Assembly (NCBI RefSeq): GCF_029537235.1
Contig: NZ_CP120638.1
Location: forward strand, 2,373,501-2,437,500
DNA from: Rhizobium sp. 32-5/1
Lineage (GTDB): Bacteria; Pseudomonadota; Alphaproteobacteria; Rhizobiales; Rhizobiaceae
Direction: 5' to 3'
Length of the DNA stretch: 64,000 nucleotides
Shown: positions 26,830-36,112 of the stretch, one piece after another
Numbering within the stretch: the first letter of the stretch is position 1
Layout: each line of letters opens with the position of its first letter
Made by a program: the position numbers and the translations under genes
Notes under the pieces: model-generated
Seen by the model: only the letters and a program-made list of their open reading frames with translations
Database searches by the model: none
What the model was told of the DNA's origin: nothing

Positions 26830-27602
26830 CCACCGTTCCGCTTCTCAAAGTCAACGACGTCTCGAAATTCTATGGCAGCCGCATCGGTTGCAAGAATGTT
26901 TCCTTCGATCTCTGGCCCGGTGAGGTGCTGGCGATCGTCGGTGAATCCGGGTCCGGCAAGACGACGTTGCTCTCCTGCCTTTCGACGAGGCTGATGCCAA
27001 CATCCGGCAAGGTCGAGTATCACATGCGTGACGGCCACTATCGCGATCTTGCTCGCATGGGTGAAGCCGAGCGCCGCTTCCTGATGCGCACGGATTGGGG
27101 TTTCGTCCATCAGAACCCGGCAGACGGTCTGCGCATGACGGTGTCGGCCGGTGCCAATGTCGGCGAGCGGCTGATGGCGGTCGGCGACCGGCACTACGGC
27201 CAGATCCGGGCGACGGCAACCGACTGGCTGCGGCGGGTCGAGATCGAGGAAGACCGCATCGACGACCAGCCGCGCGCGTTTTCCGGCGGCATGCGGCAGC
27301 GGCTGCAGATTGCCCGCAATCTCGTGACGTCGCCGCGTCTCGTCTTCATGGACGAACCGACCGGGGGCCTCGATGTCTCGGTGCAGGCCCGCCTGCTCGA
27401 CCTGGTGCGCAGCCTGGTTCATGATCTCGGCCTGTCGGCGATCATCGTCACGCATGATCTTGCCGTAGCCCGGCTGCTGTCACACCGAATGATGGTGATG
27501 AAGGACGGTCTCGTCATTGAACAAGGTCTGACCGATCGGGTGCTCGACGATCCGCGCGAGCCGTACACCCAGCTTCTCGTTTCCTCGATCCTGCAGGTGT
27601 AA
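26826..27602 (+). CDS. phnK: PhnK, C-P lyase ABC-type ATPase
   Basis: The 258-residue ATPase binds PhnJ in the C-P lyase complex and is not a transporter despite its ABC fold. It shows Walker A GESGSGKTTLL near residue 39, HQNPADGLRM, signature FSGGMRQRLQIARNL, Walker B VFMDEPTGGLD and the H-loop VTHDLAV. The length is normal. The ATG lies in an ATGA overlap with the phnJ stop; longer in-frame starts inside phnJ are rejected. Confidence 0.92.
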   Translation: MTTVPLLKVNDVSKFYGSRIGCKNVSFDLWPGEVLAIVGESGSGKTTLLSCLSTRLMPTSGKVEYHMRDGHYRDLARMGEAERRFLMRTDWGFVHQNPADGLRMTVSAGANVGERLMAVGDRHYGQIRATATDWLRRVEIEEDRIDDQPRAFSGGMRQRLQIARNLVTSPRLVFMDEPTGGLDVSVQARLLDLVRSLVHDLGLSAIIVTHDLAVARLLSHRMMVMKDGLVIEQGLTDRVLDDPREPYTQLLVSSILQV

Positions 27603-27604
27603 AA

Positions 27605-28311
27605 ATGGCAACTCCCTCGTTGTTTCCGAAGTCTGCAAGACGTTCACCATGCACCTGCGCGATGGTATTCGGCTGCCGGTGGTCGCGGGCGTGTCCTTCT
27701 CGGTGAAAAGCGGCGAATGTGTCGTACTTGGCGGTCCATCGGGCGTCGGAAAGAGTTCGATCCTGAAGATGCTCTACGGCAACTACGCCGTGGATGAGGG
27801 ACAAATCCTCATCGATCATGCTGGAAAGCTGGTCGATCTTGCCCATGCCGATCCACGAGCCGTGCTCGAAGTGCGGCGGGATACGCTCGGTTATGTCAGC
27901 CAGTTTCTGCGCGTCGTACCGCGCGTTTCGGCGGTGGATGTGGTCGCCGATCCGTTGCTGGCGCGCGGTGTTTCGCAGACCGAGGCGCGGGAGCGTGCCT
28001 CGGAGCTTCTTGCCAAGCTCAACCTGCCGCATGAACTCTGGCAGTTGCCGCCTGCCACCTTCTCCGGCGGTGAACAGCAGCGCGTTAACATCGCCCGTGG
28101 CTTCATCACCGATCATGCGATCCTTCTGCTGGATGAGCCAACAGCCTCGCTCGATGCGAAGAACCGAGCAGTTGTCGTCGAGATGATCGCGGAGAAAAAG
28201 AAGGCAGGCACTGCCCTGCTCGGCATCTTCCATGACGAGGAAGTGCGCGATGCCGTGGCCGACCGGATCATAGATGTCTCGGCCTTCTCTCCGCGAAAGG
28301 CTGCGGCATGA
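27605..28311 (+). CDS. phnL: PhnL, C-P lyase ABC-type ATPase, frameshifted at 27614-27616
   Basis: The protein of about 235 residues is required for phosphonate ribosylation. It has Walker A GGPSGVGKSS, signature FSGGEQQRVNIARGF and Walker B LLLDEPTASLD. ATG 27605, three bases after phnK, begins MATP and then loses frame. One more C in the run of three at 27614-27616 gives MATPLVVSEVCKTFTMHLRD, the normal start. Choosing the internal ATG 27649 would wrongly trim about 15 residues. The stop overlaps the next gene by four bases. Confidence 0.86.
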
Positions 28312-28922
28312 CCAAGCTTTCGGAAACCCCGCTCATTCATCCGAGTGCCATGGTCGAGGAATCGACCCTTGGCCGCTATACCGAGATTGCCGAGCGCTGC
28401 CGGATCAGCGAGGCGGAGATCGGCGATTATTCCTATATCATGCAGGATGGCTCGGTTTGGTGTGCCACGATTGGCAAGTTCGCCAATATCGCAGCGTCCG
28501 TGCGCATCAACGCCACAAATCATCCGGTCTGGCGCGCAACACTGCATCATTTCACTTACCGGGCCGGTGACTACTGGCCGGATGCTGGCGGGGACGAGGA
28601 ATTCTTCGCATGGCGTCGGGGCAATCGCGTCGTCATCGGCCATGATGTCTGGATCGGCCACGGCGCGACCGTGCTGCCCGGCGTCACGGTTGGTAACGGC
28701 GCGGTGATCGGCGCCGGTGCTGTCGTCTCCAAGGATGTTGCGCCCTACACGATCGTCGGGGGTGTACCTGCCAGGTTGATCCGGGACCGCTTCGGTCCGG
28801 AGATCGCCGGCCGCTTCGAAAAGCTCGCCTGGTGGGACTGGGATCACGCCCGTTTGCGCGACGCACTGGATGATTTCCGCATGCTGGATGCAGAGGCTTT
28901 CCTTTCGCGCCACAACGCCTGA
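28308..28922 (+). CDS. Phosphonate-locus hexapeptide acetyltransferase
   Basis: The 204-residue left-handed beta-helix acyltransferase has repeated hexapeptide units: IHPSAMVEESTLGRYTEIAE at the N-terminus, and VVIGHDVWIGHGATVLPGV with VIGAGAVVSKDVAPYTIVGG in the C-terminal half. Proteins of this type sit in many alphaproteobacterial C-P lyase operons and may acetylate aminoalkylphosphonates, as PhnO does with a different fold. It overlaps phnL (ATGA) and ends the phnG operon, followed by a strong terminator. The substrate is inferred from context. Confidence 0.83.
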   Translation: MTKLSETPLIHPSAMVEESTLGRYTEIAERCRISEAEIGDYSYIMQDGSVWCATIGKFANIAASVRINATNHPVWRATLHHFTYRAGDYWPDAGGDEEFFAWRRGNRVVIGHDVWIGHGATVLPGVTVGNGAVIGAGAVVSKDVAPYTIVGGVPARLIRDRFGPEIAGRFEKLAWWDWDHARLRDALDDFRMLDAEAFLSRHNA

Positions 28923-28931
28923 TTTCAATCT

Positions 28932-28957
28932 GAAAAGCCCGGATTTCCGGGCTTTTC
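28932..28957 (+). terminator. Intrinsic terminator after the phnG-phnL operon
   Basis: The arms GAAAAGCCCGG and CCGGGCTTTTC pair perfectly around an ATTT loop and carry a T run in the stem's 3' side, followed by ATTG. The position after the acetyltransferase stop fits a terminator separating this unit from phnC. Confidence 0.75.
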
Positions 28958-28969
28958 ATTGTAATAGAA

Positions 28970-28998
28970 CTTACATGAAACTGACATTGCCGCTTCAT
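28970..28998 (+). promoter_or_regulatory. Pho box with three 11-base repeats before phnC
   Basis: CTTACATGAAA, CTGACATTGCC and GCTTCATGAAA follow each other in 11-base phase, each with a CAT matching the PhoB half-site CTGTCAY. The middle half matches 6 of 7. It lies 64-92 bases before the phnC start. PhoB control of phosphonate uptake is well established in relatives. Confidence 0.65.
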
Positions 28999-29061
28999 GA
29001 AACGGCGTTAAAGCCTTCGACATATCGATGATGGATATCGCGAACAGGGAAGTGCCCGATC

Positions 29062-29904
29062 ATGTTTCAGCTGAAGAATGTAACCCGTCGATTTGGCAAA
29101 AAGATTGCGGTCGATTCCGTTACATTCGACATTCCGCAGGGGCAGATGGTCGGCATCATCGGACGATCCGGCGCCGGCAAATCGACGCTGCTGCGGATGA
29201 TCAATCGGCTGAACGATGTTTCATCCGGCTCGATCCATTTCGGTGATCTGGAGGTTTCGTCGCTGCGCGGCGCGGCACTGCGCAACTGGCAGCGTGATTG
29301 CGCCATGATCTTCCAGCAGTTCAATCTCGTGCCGCGCCTTGACGTGTTGACCAATGTGCTTCTCGGTCGCCTCAATCACCGCTCCACGGTCCTCAGCATC
29401 CTCAACATGTTTAGCCGCGAAGAGCGGATCGCCGCGATCGGCGCTCTGGAGCGGCTTGGCATCGAGCAGACCGCGCTGCAGCCGGCCGGCACGCTGTCGG
29501 GTGGCCAGCAGCAACGCGTGGCGATTGCCCGTGCCCTGATCCAGCAGCCGAAAATGCTTCTGGCCGACGAACCGATCGCCTCGCTCGATCCGCTGAATGC
29601 AAAGATCGTCATGGATGCGCTGCGCGATATCAACGAGCGCGAAGGCATCACCGTCGTCACCAATCTGCACACGCTCGATACGGCGCGCAATTATTGCGAA
29701 CGCATCGTCGGCATGGCGCATGGCCGCGTCGTCTTCGACGGTCCGCCATCGCAACTCACGGCAGCTGCCGTCAGCGAGATTTATGGATCGGGCTCGGATC
29801 TCGACGAGAGCATGACCTCTACCAGCATCAATATTCCCGCGGCGAAAGTCCGGGACGCCAAGGAATCCGCCAGCCCCCAGCCGCTGGCTCTGGCCGGCCT
29901 TTAA
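29062..29904 (+). CDS. phnC: PhnC, phosphonate ABC transporter ATPase
   Basis: The 280-residue ATPase powers phosphonate import. It has Walker [14 protein letters not shown] near residue 35, [20 protein letters not shown] (a PhnC hallmark), signature [15 protein letters not shown], Walker [12 protein letters not shown] and NLHTLDTA. The ATG at 29062 follows GGGAAG. It is the first gene of the transporter unit, behind its own Pho box and a terminator that ends the lyase unit. The C-terminal tail of about 25 residues beyond the NBD is variable. Confidence 0.92.
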   Translation: MFQLKNVTRRFGKKIAVDSVTFDIPQGQMVGIIGRSGAGKSTLLRMINRLNDVSSGSIHFGDLEVSSLRGAALRNWQRDCAMIFQQFNLVPRLDVLTNVLLGRLNHRSTVLSILNMFSREERIAAIGALERLGIEQTALQPAGTLSGGQQQRVAIARALIQQPKMLLADEPIASLDPLNAKIVMDALRDINEREGITVVTNLHTLDTARNYCERIVGMAHGRVVFDGPPSQLTAAAVSEIYGSGSDLDESMTSTSINIPAAKVRDAKESASPQPLALAGL

Positions 29905-29995
29905 GGACCGACAGGATCGAAGACCCGCGTCAAGGGTACCTATCCTCGAAACCGAACACGATCCGGCATGGCCGGACAAACGGGAGACGATTGTC

Positions 29996-30901
29996 ATGTT
30001 GAAGAAAGCTCTTTTGAGCGCCGTTGCGCTCTTTGCGCTTGTCGGCCATGTTCAGGCTGAAGACCTCAAGGAATTCCGCGTCGGCATCATCGGCGGCGAA
30101 AATGAAGCCGACCGTCTGCGCAACTACCAGTGCCTCGGCGATCACCTGAAGACCTCCTTCGGTTTTGAGAAGGTCTCCTTCTTCCCGGCTGCCGATTATG
30201 ACGGCGTCATCCAGGGACTTCTCGGTGGCACGCTCGACTATGCTGAGCTTGGCGCTTCCGGATTTGCCAAGATCAATCTCGCCAAGGCTGATGCCGTCGA
30301 GCCGATCCTGACGACGGTTCAGACCGATGGTTCGACCGGTTATCATTCTATCATGGTCGCCCGCAAGGATTCGGGCATCACCAAGCTCGAAGACCTGAAG
30401 GGCAAGAAGCTCGGCTTCGCTGACCCGGATTCGACTTCGGGCTATCTGATCCCGCTCGTCACCCTGCCGGAAGCAATCGGCGGCCCGGTCAAGGAATTCT
30501 TCGGCTCCACCGGTTTCGGCGGCGGCCATGAAAACCTCGTTCTCGAAGTTCTGAAGGGCACTTTCGATGCCGGCACGACCTTCGGTTCGGGCGTCGGCGA
30601 ATTCAAGGACGGCTACACCTCCGGCAACCTGCACAAGATGGTTGAAAAGGGCGTTCTCGACATGAACGACCTCGTCGAACTCTGGAAGTCACCGCTGATC
30701 CCGAACGGCCCGATCGTCGTTCGCGCTTCGATGGATACCGACATGAAGACCAAGTTCAAGCAGTTCATGCTTGATCTGCCGAAGACCGATGCAGCCTGCT
30801 TCTCGGCTGTCATGGGCGGTGATTTTACCGGCTTCGTCGAAGTCAACACCGAGTTCTACAAGCCGATCATCGATGCCCGCAAGGCAACGATCGGCGGCTG
30901 A
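29996..30901 (+). CDS. phnD: PhnD, periplasmic phosphonate-binding protein
   Basis: The 301-residue binding protein has a signal peptide MLKKALLSAVALFALVGHVQ, cleaved near AEDLKEF. The mature protein shows RVGIIGGENEADRL, VDYAELGASGFAKIN-like and GFADPDSTSGYLIP blocks typical of PhnD. The ATG follows a GGGAG site. It lies 91 bases after phnC and is followed by a hairpin before phnE1. It delivers alkylphosphonates to the PhnE permeases. Confidence 0.92.
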   Translation: MLKKALLSAVALFALVGHVQAEDLKEFRVGIIGGENEADRLRNYQCLGDHLKTSFGFEKVSFFPAADYDGVIQGLLGGTLDYAELGASGFAKINLAKADAVEPILTTVQTDGSTGYHSIMVARKDSGITKLEDLKGKKLGFADPDSTSGYLIPLVTLPEAIGGPVKEFFGSTGFGGGHENLVLEVLKGTFDAGTTFGSGVGEFKDGYTSGNLHKMVEKGVLDMNDLVELWKSPLIPNGPIVVRASMDTDMKTKFKQFMLDLPKTDAACFSAVMGGDFTGFVEVNTEFYKPIIDARKATIGG

Positions 30902-30921
30902 TAGCAGCCCTGAATCAGGAG

Positions 30922-30945
30922 CGCTGGCCGGGAAACCGGCCGGCG
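30922..30945 (+). promoter_or_regulatory. Intercistronic hairpin between phnD and phnE1
   Basis: CGCTGGCCGG and CCGGCCGGCG pair (one T-G) around a GAAA tetraloop, followed by TTTCATTG. As after the other binding-protein genes here, it probably stabilises the phnD message or partly attenuates read-through into the permeases. Confidence 0.6.
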
Positions 30946-31011
30946 TTTCATTGTTTGAAGCGCCTCAAACGACCTGGGCTTTGAAGTGAGCCTGTCGCGT
31001 CGGAGACCCCC

Positions 31012-31973
31012 ATGGCAGTATCGACACTCCCGCGGACGCTCAGCCAGACCGGCATGGTGGTCGAACGCCACTGGCAGGAACTGGCCTCGAAACGCCGGCT
31101 CTACACTTGGCTGTGTTTCGGTCTGCTGGCGATCGCCTTGTCCGGCTCGCTGTGGTTTGCCAACGAAACCAACTCCGGAAAATTCTTCGACCGGCTGCCC
31201 TATTTCTTCGGTTTCATCGAGGATCTGGTGCCGCGCGACGGGATGGAGGTTGTCCGGGCGATGTTCGACCTGCCGTCTCCTTATGATGATGGAAGTTTTA
31301 AGTATAATTATCCGGAGGGCCGGCTCTACCTGACGGACACGATCTACGTGCCGGAATATTTCCACAAGATGCTGGAAACGCTCAACATTGCCATCCTGTC
31401 GACATTCATAGGCGTTTTCTTCGGCTTCATCCTGAGCTTCCTTGCTGCGAAAAATCTTGTCTCCAGTCCCTGGATTCGTGGGCCGGTGCGCCGGGTCATG
31501 GAGCTTCTGCGAGCCTTTCCGGAAGTCGTGATTGCCGGCTTCTTCCTGGCCATTCTCTCGCTCGGACCTATCCCCGCCATTATCGCCGTGGCCGTCCATA
31601 CGATCGGCGCACTCGGCAAGATGTTCTTCGAAGTTGTCGAAAATGCCGACATGCGGCCGGAAGAGGGTTTGCGCGCCGCCGGGGAAACTGGGTCGAGCGG
31701 GTCTGGTTCGGCATCGTGCCGCAGGTCTTGCCGAATTTTACCAGCTATTTCCTGATGCGGCTCGAGATAAATGTCCGTGCCTCGACGATCATCGGTGCGG
31801 TCGGCGGCGGTGGCATTGGCGAATTGCTGCGGCTTTCGATCGGCCAGGGTCATGAGGCCAAGACGCTCGCCATTGTCATCCTGCTGTTCACCACCGTCTT
31901 TGCCGTCGATCAGTTTTCCGCATGGCTGCGCCGCCGTCTTGTCGGCGACCATGCCTTCCAGCTCGCGCAATAG
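31012..31973 (+). CDS. phnE: PhnE1, phosphonate ABC permease, frameshifted at 31681-31684
   Basis: The inner-membrane permease is about 320 residues when joined. It has an N-terminal helix (YTWLCFGLLAIALSGSLWF), ETLNIAILSTFIGVFFGF and the EAA-type loop. The first frame fails after EGLRAAG. The second resumes VPQVLPNFTSYFLMRLEINV and RASTIIGAVGGGGIGELL, the PhnE signature. A fifth G in the run at 31681-31684 restores GGNWVERVWFGIVPQVLPN. The stop lies 10 bases before phnE2, with which it forms a heterodimer. Confidence 0.85.
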
Positions 31974-31983
31974 GGTATCTGCC

Positions 31984-33492
31984 ATGACCGCTTTGAATCC
32001 GGCCGAGATGGACGCTATCGCCACCCGCCATCCGCAACTTCTCAAATCTTCAGGAGGCAAGCGTTTCCGCACATTGCTATTCTGCGCGGCGATCGGCCTC
32101 TACCTCGTCTACAGCTGGTGGTTCTTTGCGATCGGACACGTGCTCGGCAATGCCAATTGGTCGATCGCCGGCAGCTATCTGGCCGATTGGGTCTCCTACG
32201 AGGTCCGCTCGGATATTGCTGTGGCGCCCGATGGTGCGATGCAGATAGAGTATCCGCGCTTTTCGCCGCTCGGCAAAAATCCCGACCCGGACTGGGTTCG
32301 CCTCGAACGCAAGACCATCACGCGAACCGTCGAGGTTCCGGCGCAAGCCGGGCAGCAGGCGAAGAAGAACGGTTCGTCCTTCAGTTTCATGGCGCCTGGC
32401 GCCGCGGAAGGCGGAGCGCCCGCTGCAGTCGAGCAGCAGTTACGCCGCGAGACGGTGACGGAAGAGGTCATCAGCAACGCCGTCATCAGCTATGACGGCG
32501 ACACCGACATCCAGGTCGCGGCAAACGAAGTGCGCGTCAGCCATGACGGCGACGAGATCGTCGTTCGCATCAACGGCAAGGACACCGTCGAGCTGCTGAC
32601 AGCCTTGCCGGAATGGGCCGTCCAGAAGCGGCCGGGCGAAAAAATCACGCTTTCCTTCGGCGCGACCGGCTGGGCTGAGATCGATGGGGACGAAGTCAGC
32701 ATCCGAAACCGCTTCTTCGGCTGGGCAAACTTCATCTTCGACACCAATTCGCCTTTCTTCGGCAAACCTACTTCGGAGATTTTATCGCTCATCACAAGCG
32801 GCGAACGCCTTGATCCAACGCGCAGCAACCTGTCGCTTGCCTGGAACAACATCCTCTACAATGCTGAATGGCAGCATCTCGATGTCTGGACCAAGCTGTT
32901 GCAGACCATCGTCATGGCCTTTGTCGGCACGCTGTTTGCCTCGGTCATCGCCTTTCCGCTGTGCTTCATCGCAGCCCGCAACATCACCCGCAACCTGTTG
33001 CTCAACCAGGTCACCAAGCGCTTCTTCGATTTCCTGCGTTCGGTCGATATGCTGATATGGGCATTGTTCTTCACCCGCGCCTTCGGCCCCGGCCCGTTGG
33101 CCGGCATGTCGGCGATCTTCTTCACCGATACCGGCACGCTTGGAAAGCTCTATTCGGAAGCGCTCGAAAACATCGACGACAAGCAGCGCGAGGGCGTGAA
33201 ATCAGTGGGGGCCGCACCGCTCGCCGTGCAGCGCTTCGGTGTCCTGCCGCAGGTTCTGCCGGTCTTTGCCAGCCAGGCATTGTATTTCTGGGAATCGAAC
33301 ACGCGCTCCGCCACGATCATCGGCGCGGTGGGTGCCGGCGGTATCGGCTTGAAACTCTGGGAAGCCATGCGCACCAATTCCGACTGGGAAAATGTTGCCT
33401 ACATGGTTATGTTGATTCTCATCGTGGTGTTCATTTTCGATGGCCTGTCGAACGCCCTGCGCTCGCGACTGATGGGGCAAAAAACGCACTGA
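31984..33492 (+). CDS. phnE: PhnE2, phosphonate ABC permease with large periplasmic insert
   Basis: The 502-residue permease begins MTALNPAEMDAIATRHPQLL. One helix at about residues 32-52 is followed by roughly 220 polar residues rich in D, E and beta-type sequence. Then comes the BPD_transp_1 core from about residue 300 (TLLQTIVMAFVGTLFA-like helices, then TRSATIIGAVGAGGIGLKL). The insert should face the periplasm and makes it about 200 residues longer than PhnE1. Rhizobial second PhnE proteins are known to be long. ATG 31984 follows phnE1 closely. What the insert does is unknown. Confidence 0.87.
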   Translation: MTALNPAEMDAIATRHPQLLKSSGGKRFRTLLFCAAIGLYLVYSWWFFAIGHVLGNANWSIAGSYLADWVSYEVRSDIAVAPDGAMQIEYPRFSPLGKNPDPDWVRLERKTITRTVEVPAQAGQQAKKNGSSFSFMAPGAAEGGAPAAVEQQLRRETVTEEVISNAVISYDGDTDIQVAANEVRVSHDGDEIVVRINGKDTVELLTALPEWAVQKRPGEKITLSFGATGWAEIDGDEVSIRNRFFGWANFIFDTNSPFFGKPTSEILSLITSGERLDPTRSNLSLAWNNILYNAEWQHLDVWTKLLQTIVMAFVGTLFASVIAFPLCFIAARNITRNLLLNQVTKRFFDFLRSVDMLIWALFFTRAFGPGPLAGMSAIFFTDTGTLGKLYSEALENIDDKQREGVKSVGAAPLAVQRFGVLPQVLPVFASQALYFWESNTRSATIIGAVGAGGIGLKLWEAMRTNSDWENVAYMVMLILIVVFIFDGLSNALRSRLMGQKTH

Positions 33493-33526
33493 GTTGAGGA
33501 TGTCAATTTATGCCGGAACGGCGCAA

Positions 33527-33544
33527 GCATCACGATAGTGTCAC
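33527..33544 (+). promoter_or_regulatory. Candidate Pho box before the DUF1045-phnM-phnN unit
   Basis: GCATCACGATAGTGTCAC has two halves in 11-base phase: the second, GTGTCAC, matches 6 of 7 consensus positions and the first, GCATCAC, 4 of 7. It lies 86-103 bases before the likely TTG start, in the only sizeable gap of this part of the phn locus. Confidence 0.5.
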
Positions 33545-33629
33545 GAAAACTGGGTAGCGACGCGGCCACGGGCCATTGCTGATCAATGCCGCCGCTCATC
33601 AAGCCCATTCTTACAAGGAAACGACGCTT

Positions 33630-34336
33630 TTGCGTTACGCTCTGTATTTCACGCCACCGCAAAACCATCCGCTGTCGCGCGCAGCGCAGCATTGGCTGGG
33701 CAGCGATCCGTTCAAGGGCGAGCTTTGCTCGCAGGCGGCAGTCCCCGGTTTTCCGCCGGAAGAATTGCGCGACCTGACGGCCGATCCGCGCCGCTATGGT
33801 TTCCACGGCACGCTGAAAGCGCCTTTCGAACTGGCTGCGGGCAAGACGGAAATGCAGCTGCTGCAGGCGCTTGACGAATTTTCTGCAGAGCGCGAAGCCT
33901 TCGAAATCTCGGAAATGACACTTGCCCAGTTAGGCCCTTTTTTGCGCTGGTGCCGAGTAAAGAGTGTACCGCGTTGCAGATGCTGGCTGATGAGACCGTG
34001 CGGCGCTTCGCGCCATTTCGCGCTCCGTTGTCTAAGGCCGATATCGCACGGCGCAAGCCGGAGGAGCTGACGGAAAGTGGCCGCCGAAACTTGGAGACCT
34101 GGGGATATCCTTACGTCTTTGACGATTTCCGCTTCCACATGACGCTGACCGGCAAGGTGCCAGCCGAGCAGCGGCCGGCAATGCGCGAGGCGCTTGAAGA
34201 AAGATTCGGCGCATTCATAGGCAAGCCTTTGCTCGTCGATACAGTGGCGCTGTTCATAGAGCCGCAGCGTGGCGCGCCGTTTACCGTGCATTCCCTTCTG
34301 CCGCTTGGCGGCACGTCCAAACGAAAGATATCGTGA
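33630..34336 (+). CDS. DUF1045 phosphonate-metabolism protein (2H phosphoesterase-like), frameshifted at 33938-33943
   Basis: The protein is about 235 residues. It has RYALYFTPPQNHPLSRAA at the N-terminus and two H-x-T type motifs, YGFHGTLKAPFEL near residue 55 and FDDFRFHMTLTGK near 170, which define the 2H phosphoesterase fold. Genes of this family occur almost only in phn loci; they may act on cyclic ribose phosphates. The start is probably TTG 33630, with AAGGAA 9 bases upstream. Adding one T to the run of six at 33938-33943 restores GPFFALVPSKE and joins the frames. It ends one base before phnM. Confidence 0.8.
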
Positions 34337-34337
34337 G

Positions 34338-35476
34338 ATGACCCGAGAACTCGTCCTGTCCAATGCAATGCTCGTTCTTGAAAACGAGATCGTTGCCGGT
34401 TCCGTTCTGATCCGGGACGGCTTGATTGCCGATATTTCCGAGGAGCAAGCCGCGCCGGCGAGGATTTCGAAGGGGATTACCTCATTCCGGGCCTGGTTGA
34501 GCTGCACACGGATCACCTCGAAGCCCACTATTCCCCGCGTCCGGGCGTGCGCTGGCTGAAGATGGCAGCGATCCAGGCGCATGATGCGCAGATCGCCACC
34601 GCCGGCATCACGACTGTTTTCGACTGCCTGCGCATGGGCTCCGACGAGGATGGCGGTTTCGAAACCGGCGAAATGCGCGAGATGGCTGACGCTCTTGCGC
34701 TGGCCGCGCGCGAAAACCGGCTGCGCGCCGACCACCGCATCCACCTTCGCTGCGAGGTTTCGACAGACAATGTCATGGAACATTTCCAGCAGTTTGAAGA
34801 CGACCCGCAGGTCGGCCTGGTCTCGCTGATGGACCATGCGCCTGGCCAGCGGCAGTTCCAGACGATGGAGCAGTACACGCTCTACTACAAGACCAAGCGC
34901 GGCCTGTCCGACGAGGCATTTGCCGCTTTCGTCGCCCGCCAGCAGGCGCTGTCCGCCCAATATGCAGGGCCGCACCGGATCGAGATCGTCAAGGCCTGTG
35001 CCGAGCGCGGCATCACGGTCGCCAGCCATGACGATGCAACGCTGGAGCATGTCGAGGAATCGGTCGGTTTCGGTATCCGGCTTGCCGAATTTCCGACCAG
35101 TTTCGAAGCGGCGGAGGCTTCGCACAAAGCGGGGCTGAGCGTGCTCATGGGTGCGCCGAACATTGTGCGCGGCAAGTCGCATTCCGGCAATATCGCGGCC
35201 CGTGACCTGGCTTCCCGTGGTGTGCTTGATGTCCTGTCGTCGGATTATGTGCCGTTCAGCCTGATCCAGGCGCCGTTCGTGCTGTCGGACGAGCTTGAAG
35301 CCATCAGCCTGCCGCAGGCTCTGGCCATGGTCACTTCCAACCCGGCACGTACTGTCGGGCTTGATGATCGCGGCCGTATCGCTCCGGGCCTGCGGGCCGA
35401 CCTCGTTCGGGTGCATCGCTCAAATGGCATTCCCGTCGTGCGGTCCGTCTGGCGCGAAGGCCGGCGGGTCGCCTGA
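34338..35476 (+). CDS. phnM: PhnM, ribose-triphosphonate diphosphatase, frameshifted at 34457-34458
   Basis: The amidohydrolase-fold enzyme removes diphosphate from 5-phosphonoribosyl triphosphate before C-P cleavage. The joined length is about 379 residues. The first frame starts MTRELVLSNAMLVLENEIVA. The shift is at GG 34457-34458; a third G gives EDFEGDYLIPGLVELHTDHL followed by EAHYSPRPGVRW, the conserved metal-binding block. Later motifs include HDDATLEHVEES and SSDYVPFSLIQA. The stop shares a base with the phnN start (TGATG). Confidence 0.86.
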
Positions 35477-36078
35477 TGCCAGGGCAGGTCAAGGCGCAGG
35501 CCATTCCACGTCCCGGCACGATGATCGTCGTTGTCGGCCCGAGCGGTGCCGGCAAGGATAGCGTCATCGATTTCGCGTTGCGCCGTCTCGGCCGGGACGT
35601 GAGCTTGCATCTGGTCCAGCGCGCCATCACGCGGCCCACTGATGCGGGCGGCGAGGATCATGAGTGCGTTTCACCAGAGGCGTTCGATGCCCGGCTGTAC
35701 GCCGATGGCTTTGCCGTGGCCTGGGAGGCGCACGGGCTGAAATATGGGATTCCGAGAGACACTGTCGAGCGGATCGGCGCGGGCCAGACCCTGATCGCCA
35801 ATGGCAGTCGGGCGGCCCTTGCCCAGTTCCGCCTCGTCTTTCCACGGCTGGTCATCGTACAGATTGTTGCTTCGGCGGAAGTCCTTGCCCAGCGTCTCGT
35901 CGCCCGGGGCCGCGAGAGCGAGGCGAATATCCGGCTGAGGTTGGCCCGTCAGGCGCCGGAAATTGTCGATAAGGATGTGGTCGTCATCGACAATAGCGGC
36001 CCGCTGGAGATCGCGGGCACTCAGTTCGCGGATCTTGTCGCGGCGCTCGCCTTCGGGGTGACGGTCAAGAGCGGCTGA
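35476..36078 (+). CDS. phnN: PhnN, ribose 1,5-bisphosphate phosphokinase
   Basis: The intact 200-residue P-loop kinase makes phosphoribosyl pyrophosphate from ribose 1,5-bisphosphate, returning the sugar of the phosphonate pathway to central metabolism. The Walker A motif is GPSGAGKDSV near residue 21, followed by QRAITRPTDAGGEDHECVS and VARGRESEANIRLRL. It overlaps phnM by one base and is the last gene of the phn region; the next gene is convergent. Confidence 0.92.
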   Translation: MPGQVKAQAIPRPGTMIVVVGPSGAGKDSVIDFALRRLGRDVSLHLVQRAITRPTDAGGEDHECVSPEAFDARLYADGFAVAWEAHGLKYGIPRDTVERIGAGQTLIANGSRAALAQFRLVFPRLVIVQIVASAEVLAQRLVARGRESEANIRLRLARQAPEIVDKDVVVIDNSGPLEIAGTQFADLVAALAFGVTVKSG

Positions 36079-36112
36079 ACACTGCCAATGCGCCGGTCGC
36101 CCTCGAAAACCG

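Noticed and set aside
23755..36078. Reading the phn genes as decayed pseudogenes
   Set aside because: Each has one frameshift only, with conserved sequence on both sides, no in-frame stops, and intact overlaps between genes; this does not look like decay.
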